Shown: in pieces, positions 1-17,049 of the stretch
How positions within the stretch are numbered: position 1 is the stretch's first letter
Layout of the letters: each line of letters begins with the position of its first letter
Origin: Pelecanus crispus
Taxonomy: Eukaryota; Chordata; Aves; Pelecaniformes; Pelecanidae
Direction of reading: 5' to 3'
Assembly (NCBI RefSeq): GCF_030463565.1
Contig: NC_134656.1
Coordinates: forward strand, 4,264,501-4,328,500
Length of the DNA stretch: 64,000 nt
Translations under genes and position numbers: made by a program
Notes under the pieces: model-generated
Told to the model about the DNA's origin: nothing
Database searches by the model: none
Seen by the model: only the letters and a program-made list of their open reading frames with translations

Positions 1-1832
1 CCAACATCACCGTAGGTAACTATCAGACTGCTCCAATTACATCTTGGGTTTGAGAGCATCATCCTGCTTACCTGGCAGTACGCTTATTTGTTAAAATTCT
101 GTTGCTGTTGGGTAACTAAAACTGGGGAGAACCTGGTCCTTATTTTTTGTTGTTTGTTGCTGTAAATGCTTTTATGAATGAGTTTTGGAAAGTTGTTTTC
201 ATTGTGTATTGTCACTATCTAAATTATGATAGTGTGTATCATTGTCTATCTAAATTCAGCTGTATTGTTGTCGATCTAAATTAATTTAGGTAGAATGGAA
301 GACATGCAGAATCCCTAGAAGAGACAGAATTATGCTGTAACGTTTAGATAACGATATTTTAATTCACAGTTATTAAGTCTATCTACAGCCTCTGAAAAAT
401 GTATCTAATTCTCTTAGTACAAACCTCGTTAATTACTCTTAATGGTTTTTATAGACATCAAAATGAGAAAATTTGCTGTAGATTATTATATTTTCCTCTG
501 ATGGAGAGATGCAAGCAGCATTTTCAACATGAGATAGAGCCAGCTCTACTGAAATCAGTGGAGCCAGGTCAATAGACTGCCACAGAGATCTAGCCCTGTG
601 TTTTGCTACAATTTTGTATGTCTTGTAAAGCTGATACTTCCACTTGTGCAACACAAGAGCACATGGTGTTTGAGTGGAGCTAGCAGTTGCTTTGAGTCAG
701 AGATGGAGCAAAGCAAGTGTTGGTAAACCTTGCCATATTTGCATAGGAAAACTTAGAGAATCCTGGCCTTCTTTAAAGTTTAAAAAAAAAAAAAAGGTTT
801 GGCTAATTTGTGATTGTAAGGGAAAGTATGAAAGCATGACCAAAAGGGTTTAAATAAAAGCACTAAAACAATAAGATAAATACAAAGCATTGAACATCTT
901 CATACTTTCATGAATCTAAGGCAGTTGGGTTCTTTGTCGAAAGGCCTCATTCATGACTTCTGAACAGTTAGAATTCTCAGTTGGGCCCCATTCTGTCCGG
1001 AGGCAGCTGAGTTTCACTGGTTGGTTTACTGAATCTAATGGGTTTGCCTGCAGGGCTGTGGCATGAAGAATCACTGAGTTGTGAATGGTGGATTACTGGA
1101 AATCTCAGTGGGTTGTTTTTTCACTTGTCCCCATGAACAGAATTATCATTACAATTGACCTAGATGCCACTATGGAGAGTTATCATGTATGCAGGGAATT
1201 ACCTAGTTACTGTCCTGCAGAGGTGATTCCTGTAAAGTCCTGACTGAGGACAATAAAGACTAATGTGTAGTAGCTTCTATGTCTTCTTCCCTGTTCTTCC
1301 CTCTTTTACAATGCTGGACCTATTCATTACAGACTTGTCATCTCTTGCCATTAGATGAGAAATTTTCACAAGTACTAGAGCCCATATACTTGAATTGTTT
1401 GTGCATATGAGTTCCTAATTTAAAAAAAAAAAAGGCTGTCCAACAATCGTTGCCCAATGTGAAATAATTTCTCAGTCTCAAAGTCTATCTGCACATGAAG
1501 ACTGCTGTGTCACACAGCATCACTGTGCTAACTTGATTCTAGCTGGCCCAGCGACAGCAGCAGTAGAGGCTGGCAACCAAGGGGAGTGTCCCCTAGCCCA
1601 AGGGTGCGAGGGTCCTGCTCTCACAGCAGGCACGAGCAGCAGAGCAGATGCCATCACGGCTGCTGTTACCTAGGCCACTCGGAAGAGGCGAGCTACTGCA
1701 TTCTCAGTCACACCTTCATTTCGAAGTGTAGCTATGTCCTCCGTCTGGTCTCCAGTAGACTGATATTTTCATGAGAAAATACCTGGCACTACGCAGGTGA
1801 CAGAGTCTCAGTGGCTGGGCAGAGAGTGAACT

Positions 1833-2139
1833 ACCTGACAGGAGGGTGTAGTGAGGTGGGTGTTGGGCTCTCCTCCCAAGTAGTTAGCGATAGGACGAGA
1901 GGAAATTGGCTCAAGCTGCGCCAGGGGAAGTTTAGGCTGGAAATTAGGAGAAATTTCTTCACGGAAAGGGCAGTCAAGCATTGGAACAGACTGCCCAGAG
2001 AGGTGGTGGAGTCCCCATCCCTGGAAGCGTTCAAAAAACGGGCAGAAGGGGCACTTTGGGACATGGTTTAGTCTAGTCTACCCTTGACTGGTTTAGTGTG
2101 GACTTGGTAGTGTAGGTTAATGGTTGGACTGGATGATCA
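1833..2139 (+). mobile_element. CR1 LINE, 5'-truncated 3' fragment
   Basis: The plus-strand frame reads [20 protein letters not shown] and then [16 protein letters not shown]. This is the C-terminal end of the CR1 ORF2 reverse-transcriptase polyprotein as seen in many avian CR1 copies. It is followed by the CR1 3' untranslated tail (GGTTGGACTGGATGATC). The copy is heavily 5'-truncated, as is usual for CR1, and sits in SS18L1 intron 4. The 5' limit is approximate. The conserved reading frame and modest divergence suggest a moderately young copy. The expected terminal segment is not in its normal orientation; see 2136-2185. Confidence 0.87.
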
Positions 2140-2185
2140 TAGAATCATAGAATCATTTAGGTTGGAAAAGACCTTTAAGGTCATC
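2136..2185 (-). mobile_element. CR1 3'-terminal segment in inverted orientation
   Basis: Read on the minus strand this is the last ~50 bp of CR1: GATGACCTTAAAGGTCTTTT, CCAACCTAAATG, then repeated ATTCTATG. It begins where the plus-strand CR1 loses its tail and is followed by TATGATTCTA, which again reads as plus-strand CR1 tail. It is either an in-place inversion of the tail or a very short second CR1 inserted in opposite orientation. Confidence 0.8.
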
Positions 2186-3370
2186 TATGATTCTACCCCG
2201 AGACCCCCACAGCTCAGGCTGGGCTTTAGTACGGGGTTGGGGCAACATGAGGTAAGCTGTCCCGGCTGCTCCTGTTCTGCGGATGACTGGAGTCTTCAGG
2301 ACTGCCAGCCTGGTTCTTTCAGTCAGCACTAAATTACTGTAAAGAGCTAGAGTGTGGAGGCAAATAAGAAAAACCCGCAACAGTAACACTGAAAATGTAG
2401 AATTTTAGCAACACTGACTTACATTATAACATTTATACTAGGTAATAAATCTTTCAAAAAAGAAGACCGAGGTAAATTTAATAAGTTCAACTTTATAAGC
2501 TGTAACTGTTTAAAGTAGGTACCTCATCCATTAGTTTAAAAGGTACTATCAGCTTGACCACAAATGGATTTTTAAAAAGTCAGAAGTAATTTCGTGGCTT
2601 GCATCTGCGCTTGAGTCCCCCTGCCAAGGCCTCTGATTTTACAATCAGATACTTCTATTTATAGAAACTGTCTCTCTGTCACTCTGGGAAAGACCCACAG
2701 AAACAATAACTCACGAAATAACTATGAACTACAAAATAAATAAACAGATTATTCATACTATAAAATGCACAGAGTAAAAAAAAAAAAAAATTTGTCTTTC
2801 GATTGGTTTTAGTTGCACAAACAAAACCAAATAGACAAAGTACATTATCTTATTCATCTGAAATGTCTGTGGAAAGTCTTTGGCTATGTGGTACAATCTC
2901 TGCAAGCTTCTGTAGGGGACAAAGACTGATGCAACACAGACTTATTTTTAAGAAGGCATGCATCCTGGAAGGTCTTTGCAATCTAAAGGCTTGGTTGTAC
3001 GGTTAATCATGCAAGCAATTCCATTTTACCCTGGCCAACCCCACCACCTTCAAGAGAAAAATACCACAATATATAATTTTCCTTACTAAAAACTTGGATG
3101 CATCTTTACTTGGTGATTTTCATTACGCATTTTTTTAAAAAAATGTTTTTAATTTCCCCTATAGAAATACTAAGCAGATTGGAGTCCTTGCAGAGGCCAC
3201 CATCATTACTGACTGTAGCCATTTTGTGATGATTTCAGCATGTGCCTGAAATCCCCATATGCCTGAAAGGTGAGTTAGGAGAGGTCTTTTACAGCTCTGT
3301 AAGTATATTCTGCATTAATGATTTTGTTGCCAAGCAACAGCAAAGCAGCACAAAGGGGACGGAAGCTCAC

Positions 3371-3515
3371 CATTGCTAATCTGACTCTGCATGAGGGAGG
3401 AAGGAGGAAGGCCGGTCCCAATTGCATCGCTGAGATTGCTCTGTGAATGGAGAGATTGGTTGGATGCGCTCTGAGTCATTCCTCCTGGGCCCAAGTTTAT
3501 GTTTTGCGTTGGTGG
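3371..3515 (-). CDS. SS18L1: SS18L1 coding exon 4
   Basis: It encodes PPTQNINLGPGGMTQSASNQ and LHSQSNLSDAIGTGLPPSSL, then MQSQISN plus one base. The acceptor is TTGCAG and the donor is GTGAGC. This is the start of the low-complexity linker. It is the last exon in the window; the following SHVSMQQ-type exon is not found between 1 and 3370. Confidence 0.93.
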
Positions 3516-6500
3516 CTGCAAATAACAAGGAGGAGAAGCAAAATTTTGGTTACGTTTTAATTAGAAAAATAATAACCCCCAAATTAGCCCCACTATGACT
3601 AAAATCTGCCTTGACTAAATATGTGCTTCCTTCACTTTTTGGGCTTGCTTGCGTAAACCTTTCTTCGCTTGACTACTATGTGTGAATGACGTTCAGCACG
3701 ACACAGAGAAGCCGGCAGGCAGCACAGTGAAGATCTTAAAATTGTGCTTATGATAGAGTCTGGCTTCTGTGCCCGTTCTTCCGTACTTACATGAATTTCC
3801 TTTTGTGCTGGTCAGAACATGACTGCCGAGGGGATATGCATGACCAAAGCCGATACAGAAGTGCGTTGACAAATTGACCTTTGGCAAGAATAAAGCTGTG
3901 CTGTGTTTTGTGTTATGTATGATACCTCCAAAACCAATCCATATATCAAGAATAACACAATGTTTAAAGGCAAACCAATGCCCAAATACTGGATTAGATT
4001 TTTGACATAAAATAGTGGCATTTTTTTCCTGAATAAAGAATACAGTAAGAACAGGTAAAGAATAACGAATCTGGAACAAATGGAACCTGTTCAGACCTGT
4101 ACCACTGCACCATTTATAGCATTTAGACCTTGAGCTATGGAGACAAGAGATTAACACAAGTGTCCCAAAGAATGTGTTTTAAACACAGTAAAAGTAGCTT
4201 TTGATTTGTTTAGTGCTCTACTTGACACCTTCAAAAATTTTAGCTGGAAAAATACTAAAAATGGTTTATTGACAGTGGTCAGTAACAGAATCAAAGAACA
4301 TTTCCCTCTGGCATAGTAAATTTATCTGATGGTAGCACTGGTACTTACAGCAGGAAGCAAGGACTGCATATTCTGGTTAGAATCTGCTATTGTTGCCAAG
4401 TAAACCAGGTTTCTGTGCAAGATTTGTTGGTATCTACAGAATAAGGAGTAAAGCTTATTTGGAAAGGGTTAACAATACAGAAAATTCCAAACATTTCTCT
4501 TTTTTTTTTTCTTTGCTATTTACAAATGATTAGTTAAATAACATTAGCCCACTTTTCATCTGTCATAATAAATAGCAATAGTAATGACTATGCTTTTCAT
4601 CAAGGATCAGTGTGTTCAACACCTCTTTTACAAACGGGTAAACTTGGGGGAAGGGAGAGGCAAAATACACTCTCCTTTGAAAGCACTTTGAGGGAACTGT
4701 GAAGCTGGACCTCAGTCTTTGAGTACTGACACCCAGTCAGCTGCACCAACAATTAGCCACTTTTTCTTCCTCTGTTTAACAAAGGGTCCTAGTAGTAATG
4801 AAATTCCAGAACTCCAAAAACCAAAACCTGTTTGGTCTGCCAGCAAGCTGAGGAGAACAAGATTTTTTTTCAAGAGTGCTCTAACTGGAGTGTTTACTCA
4901 AGTAAGCACCACCTGAACCATTGATGCTTCTTCACAGTTCTCAATGAACTGGAAAAGCTCATAATAAAGAACAGGAGGGCATCCCAAAGCTGTGCAGCTT
5001 TTGGGTGTGCCATGGAGCAAAGTGAAGAGTCAAAACTTTTGGAAGCAGGCGGGGTTCCAAGAAGGCAAGAGAAAATGCTTTTTTAGCATGAGTTTTCTTC
5101 TGATAAGGGGAAAATGGCTGGGAAGTGGGAAAAGTGGAAAAAAATGAAGCCAGAATGGCGATATGACTTCTTCGGCAAAGGTGTCTTTTTCAGACAATTT
5201 TTTTGAAAGCACAGCTTTCTGGGTTTGGCCCCCTAACTTGACCTTTTGTGGGGCAGACTGGCTATTCTTCCTGACTGAGATTTAACCGCTAAGGTTTATA
5301 AAAGTATTTTGCTTTCAAGATTAGGAATAGTAAGCAGTGATACAAACTGCTACGTCTACATGCATTGTTTTAGCCATGGATAACCACATGGCTGATCCTT
5401 AACATTGAATTACTTTCTGATGAAAATGTGTTATTAACTTTGTACCTGATTCTACTTGTATTGAATGAATCTGCGTAGAGCAAGTGGTCCAATAACCATA
5501 ATTGTTTATAATTATTTGAATACATGAGCTGTTAAAAATATTGCAAATACTAAATACTCAAATACTTCAGAAAAAAACCTCAGTTCCAAGAACAATATAC
5601 ATTTCTTAATACAAGTGAATCTAAAAAAATAGTCCAGCTATTTCCTCAGCGATCAGTGAACAGAACTGTTCATAGTGCTGTTCTTGAGAAAAAGTACACC
5701 AAAGATTTCTAACATACTCCAAAACTCGCAATACTCACTGAGTACATTCTGCAGTTTTCCCCTTGCTCTGATAATCCATAATACATTGTATTAAGTGGTG
5801 ATTTTCATCTAGCATCTGCATAAAAGACATAAGACCAAAACACATTACTATGAGAATGCCATTAAAGTCCTGTGTTTTTGTGATACTCCACATTCACCCT
5901 TCTTGGCAGCGGGTGGTGGTTTGTGCAGTTTTGTTGCCTTGGGATATTACAAAGCGTCTACGCGTGACTTTATTGAGCCACAAGATCGTGCTTTTCAAAT
6001 CATTCATTTACAAACAGTTATCTTTAAAGGAGTTAGTTGAAATACCCAACACAGAAGAATTAATGGACTTACCTTTTTTCCTCCTTAAATGGCAGATAGA
6101 TTTTTATGCTGAAGAAGGAAAATGCTTTCACTATGAAATACCTCTGCCTCATTCTAAAATATCACCCAACCCTTTCCAAAACTTCAGATTTTACTAACAT
6201 GCCTGCTTTCCAACAAGAAACATACTTGCAACCAATTTAAACCTACTAGTTTTCCTGCACAGGACTAGCGTGTGCAGACTACTGAACTCGATGAAGTATA
6301 AAATTTGCATTAGTGGATCTACTGAAGCCACATTTAAGACAATTACATCCCAATATGTCCTTTGGGGTAGTTCAGTTCTAATACAGGGAGGACTTAAAAT
6401 GAAAACACATAGTAATTACATATCAGTTAATTTATGTGTATCAGTGGCTGCTAGCTTAGCTTCATTCAATCAATTCTAGCGACTGACTTGTTCCAAGAAG

Positions 6501-9500
6501 ATCAGAGCTGCTGGACAAAATGACCGCTGACCTTTATTTAACGAACCTATAATACAATTAAAAGCTTAAACTCTCTCACGGCAGTTCGCTCTGCCTTAGC
6601 CTCTGCTCTGTCACAGTCTTTGATTTGTTTTAAAAGTTCAAATACAATAGTTTGTCTCTTTCCCCCGGCTTTCTTGTCAATGCAGCAAGCTTTCTGCAGG
6701 TGAATGGATGGAAAAATAACAACAGTATTTACAAATTTAGATTTGCCTCTGGCAAAAACTCACTACATAATACGGTTTGTAGGTACCGCTGCTATTAAGT
6801 GCTTGCAAGATTGGGCCTTTGAACCACCGTGTCATCAGGGTGGAAGAACTCTTGAGAAAAGAACAACATGTTTTCATACGAGTTGAATGTGAATTAATCC
6901 GTGTAGGCATATGTTCTGATCAGAACAAATTCTTGACCCATTCAGATGCAAAGAAAGAGCTAGACTATAGGAAAAGGAGCAGGAGAGTCTTTTTGATGCA
7001 CTTGCAATCTAGCCAGTTCGCTCCCTTAGAGAACTCAGCTTGTCCTGCTTCTTGCTTGTGATTTGCAGGTTGGTCTTAACTTTGCCGGCCACCCTTGTCC
7101 ATCACAGGCTCCGGCTGCCGGAACTCGCAGTGATCGCCGGTGGCTCAAGTCAGCGAGGATCTGCGGAACGGAGGCGCTGCGGTGGCCGGCCACGGCGGGT
7201 CGGCAGGCTGCTCCCCATGCTGACGGGGAACGTCACAACTGTGTCAGTCAAGAATCCATGTTCCTCCTGCATGCGTGCCTATGCTCACATGGCAACCTGG
7301 ACACAGCACAGCATTTTAAGAGAAAACACTCCTGCCTGCTGCACGGTGCAGCTCTTTGTTATGTGCTCTGTACTCATTGTCGTACAGAATTTTCACCTGT
7401 GTCAGTGGAAATTTTGTATCTAGAATTAGCAAAGAATATAAACCCGTCCTTTCCTGTTTCCACAACAGGTATCGCTGACAATATTTTCACATTCAGTTAA
7501 GATGCATATTCAACAGCAAGAGTCCAAGCAACATTACGGGTATCCTCGTCAGAAAAGGGCTACGCTTCTACAATTAGCTGCAAAACATTTTGCTTACTGA
7601 AAAAGGAATCGGGAATAGCTCTTTTCCTAACTTACTAGGAAAGAAGAACCGAGTTCTGATCTCCATTACACAGAAGAAACTGAAGTTTACTGCCCTGCAA
7701 ATTCTATTTGATGAACTGTTTTACAGCACCGCCATCACTGCTGTCTTGTCAAAAGCCCTAACTTCCTCCATGTGAAAGGTGTTTTAGGAAGAGTTGGTAC
7801 TGGAATAATAACAGCTTTGAAAGACTATTAAAATCGAGTTAGTTTATAAAAATAAGCTGCTTATATATTACAAATGAAAAAAAGAATAATCTTGGTTTTC
7901 AATGAAATTGGTACGTGTTCTAAAAAGCTCACTTCAATGAGGATTTTTTGAGCTCCTAGGCCAGCGCCTGCTCCTTCCCTCCCTGCCCCGTGTCTACACT
8001 CGACTGTAAAGCCCATCTTGTTACTGTGCCTGCAAGTCTCATCCTCAGCATCACCGCCTGTCAAAAAGAAAATCACCGCCAACAGCCCACCATGGATGAG
8101 CAGTCCTGAAGTAACAGGCCAGCAAATGTACCCGAGATGGGAAACGGTAAAGAAATAACATTTGGAAGCTTCCATAAAGTTTATGAATATGCAAAAAGGA
8201 AAGGGCTTGAAAATCAGACTGAAGATACTTTGGCTGCCCTTTGTCTGTGGATACAGTCGTGGGTTTAAGTACAGACTACCTGAATTACGACATTCTGTCC
8301 TAACCCCAACCAATCTGGAGGTTAAAGAAAAACTTATCCGCCGAGTCTGAAATATTTTAGCATTTAAAATTCATCGGTTCACAATACTACAGGTGCTGCA
8401 AGAGCTACACAAAATGGGATTAGTTCCCAAATAGCCTCCTGAGATTGAAGTCATCTCTTCCGACTCTGACGGCAGTTTGCTCTGCCTTAGCCTCTGCTCT
8501 GTCACAGTCTTCCACTGAGGTTTTTTTTGTTTCCCTGGAAGTCATAGATTGGCACCGGATAATGGTTGGGCTGCAAAGCCCACTGGTGATCGGTTAATGG
8601 CCGTACGAGCAATGGCACGTCTTCGTTGGCCACCGTTTGCGAACGGACCACGCAGGACGTGCGCACCTCGCTCCCCCGCACCACACAGCTCCACGCAAAC
8701 GGAATACCTGTGCGGTGGGGCACACGCAAAAAACATGGTGGAAGGACAAATGACAAATAGCGGTCAAAGTAAAAACATGCATGTTCTTTATTGACATTTC
8801 CAGCCTCTTCCTCGCTGACCGTTACCTTCCGCAGGAGGAAGGGGTGTCGGGCATGTGTGCACAGTCCCTGCCGTCAACCCTGCGGAATAGGAAACAATAA
8901 CTTCCCAACTAGGAACCCTCTGCTGCGGCCTCCACGGGAGACCCAGGCGGAGACCTCCTCTCCAGAGAAAATCTTTCAAAACCTTTGTTTGTCGGTTAAA
9001 CGTCAATAAACACACCGCAAATAATAGTGTAAGAAAAATACCAGTGATTGGTGCTCCCTCTATCTTCTGAGAGAGATTAAAATTCTGCATCCAAATACAA
9101 AAGAAAACCCTTGCAAATTCAGTATTTTATTTTAATTCATTCTTGAGGTGGGTTTTCCTTCGGGCCGGCAGCTGACATACCATCAGAAATGAACCGTATA
9201 TCTGCAGATTTTATGGCAATTTCCCAACGTATTACTGGCAGCTTTTCCCCCCTTCGCCAGCAGCAGAGATACCGTGCCATCCCAATTTTATTCCCCAAGT
9301 CCTCCTCTGGCTCTCTCTTCGCAGTGATCCGAACACCTTTGCTTTGTTCCTCCTCCTCCTCCTCCTCCTTCCCCCACCTCTCTCTCCAGCTGTCCATCTC
9401 TGCAGCCCTCGCACATTCACTAGTTTTCCTGATCGCCCTAGAAATCCGCCTCCTTCCTCAGCTGCAGGAGCACGGACGGAATCAATGTCTAAACCCGTCT

Positions 9501-9591
9501 GTATAAAAGCATGCTTTTTTACCTTCTGGATAGTTTGCTGGGTGACCTCCCCTTTGCCTCTTGGGCGAGCAGAAGCAAAGGCAACCGACAT
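3371..9591 (-). CDS. SS18L1: SS18L1 (CREST), 5' part of gene; exons 1-4 of the coding region
   Basis: SS18-like protein 1 is a nuclear transcriptional coactivator and a subunit of the neuronal BAF chromatin-remodelling complex, involved in activity-dependent dendrite growth. Four coding exons are readable on the minus strand: 9523-9591, 5739-5815, 4349-4433 and 3371-3515 (376 nt, 125 residues plus one base). The protein opens MSVAFASARPRGKGEV and continues with MLDENHHLIQCIMDYQSKGK and NLVYLATIADSNQNMQ, which form the SYT N-terminal homology (SNH) domain, about residues 1-77; in this family it contacts the BRM/BRG1 ATPases. Residues 78-125 begin the methionine/serine-rich linker. Splice phases join without conflict. 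The sequence fits SS18L1 better than its paralogue SS18 because of ASARPRGKGEVTQQT and the NLGPGG...LHSQSNLSDAI linker. The QPGY-rich transactivation domain and the 3' UTR lie beyond the left edge. The first exon is head-to-head with PSMA7. Confidence 0.95.
3516..4348 (-). other. SS18L1: SS18L1 intron 3
   Basis: Intron between exons 3 and 4. It contains an open minus-strand frame of 154 codons (3693-4157) that resembles no family I know and has no coding signature. No repeat is recognised. Confidence 0.85.
4349..4433 (-). CDS. SS18L1: SS18L1 coding exon 3
   Basis: It completes the Gln codon and encodes YQQILHRNLVYLATIADS and NQNMQSLLPA. The acceptor is CTGTAG and the donor is GTAAGT, phase 0 at the 3' end. 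It carries the end of the SNH domain. Confidence 0.94.
4434..5738 (-). other. SS18L1: SS18L1 intron 2
   Basis: AT-rich intron with a poly-T run near 4500. Nothing else is recognised. Confidence 0.85.
5739..5815 (-). CDS. SS18L1: SS18L1 coding exon 2
   Basis: It encodes MLDENHHLIQCIMDYQSKGK and then TAECT plus two bases of a Gln codon. The acceptor is TTTTATGCAG and the donor is GTGAGT. It is part of the SNH domain and is too short to stand out as an open reading frame. Confidence 0.94.
6578..6620 (+). repeat. 43-bp dispersed direct repeat, copy 1
   Basis: It matches 8469-8511 at 42 of 43 positions (ACGGCAGTTCGCTCTGCCTT... against ACGGCAGTTTGCTCTGCCTT...). The similarity stops sharply at the 3' end and fades at the 5' end. 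It is not a repeat family I recognise. Confidence 0.8.
8469..8511 (+). repeat. 43-bp dispersed direct repeat, copy 2
   Basis: Second copy of the element at 6578-6620, in the same orientation and about 1.9 kb away inside SS18L1 intron 1. There is one C/T difference. Confidence 0.8.
9347..9370 (+). repeat. CCT trinucleotide microsatellite
   Basis: Uninterrupted TCC/CCT run of about eight units (GAG/GGA on the SS18L1 strand), roughly 150 bp into SS18L1 intron 1. Confidence 0.85.
9523..9591 (-). CDS. SS18L1: SS18L1 coding exon 1
   Basis: It encodes residues 1-23 (MSVAFASARPRGK...TIQK). The ATG is read at 9591-9589. The exon ends on AAG followed by the donor GTAAAA, phase 0. The frame stays open into the intron, but the family sequence changes abruptly at this point, which sets the boundary. 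Confidence 0.93.
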
Positions 9592-16911
<7,320 letters not shown>

Positions 16912-17024
16912 TGTTTTCAATTCAACTGCTTAGCTGCTGCTTTTTAATTCAAGTGATGGGTTATTCTGTATAGACAACATGTAGGCATTCCACTTACTCC
17001 TACTGTGCCCCTCTCAAGACCTAC

Positions 17025-17030
17025 AATAAA
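17025..17030 (+). terminator. PSMA7: PSMA7 polyadenylation signal
   Basis: Canonical AATAAA 114 bases after the stop codon, followed by a T-rich stretch. The cleavage site is expected around 17045. Confidence 0.9.
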
Positions 17031-17049
17031 CCTACTGACTTTTTTTTAA

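Larger units (their letters stand above)
1..3370 (-). other. SS18L1: SS18L1 intron 4 (partial)
   Basis: Ordinary AT-rich intronic sequence running to the left edge. It holds the CR1 fragments at 1833-2185 and short poly-A runs at about 782, 1420 and 2776. I see no exon-like stretch with splice sites and SS18L1 similarity. Confidence 0.8.
5816..9522 (-). other. SS18L1: SS18L1 intron 1
   Basis: Long first intron. It contains two copies of a 43-bp element (6578-6620 and 8469-8511), two small CpG-rich patches (about 7080-7235 and 8545-8730) and a CCT microsatellite near 9347-9370. No additional coding exon is recognised; alternative non-coding first exons cannot be excluded. Confidence 0.8.

Noticed and set aside
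3693-4157. 154-codon minus-strand frame in SS18L1 intron 3
   Set aside because: It lies between verified exons, shows no domain or codon signature and is not expected in SS18L1.
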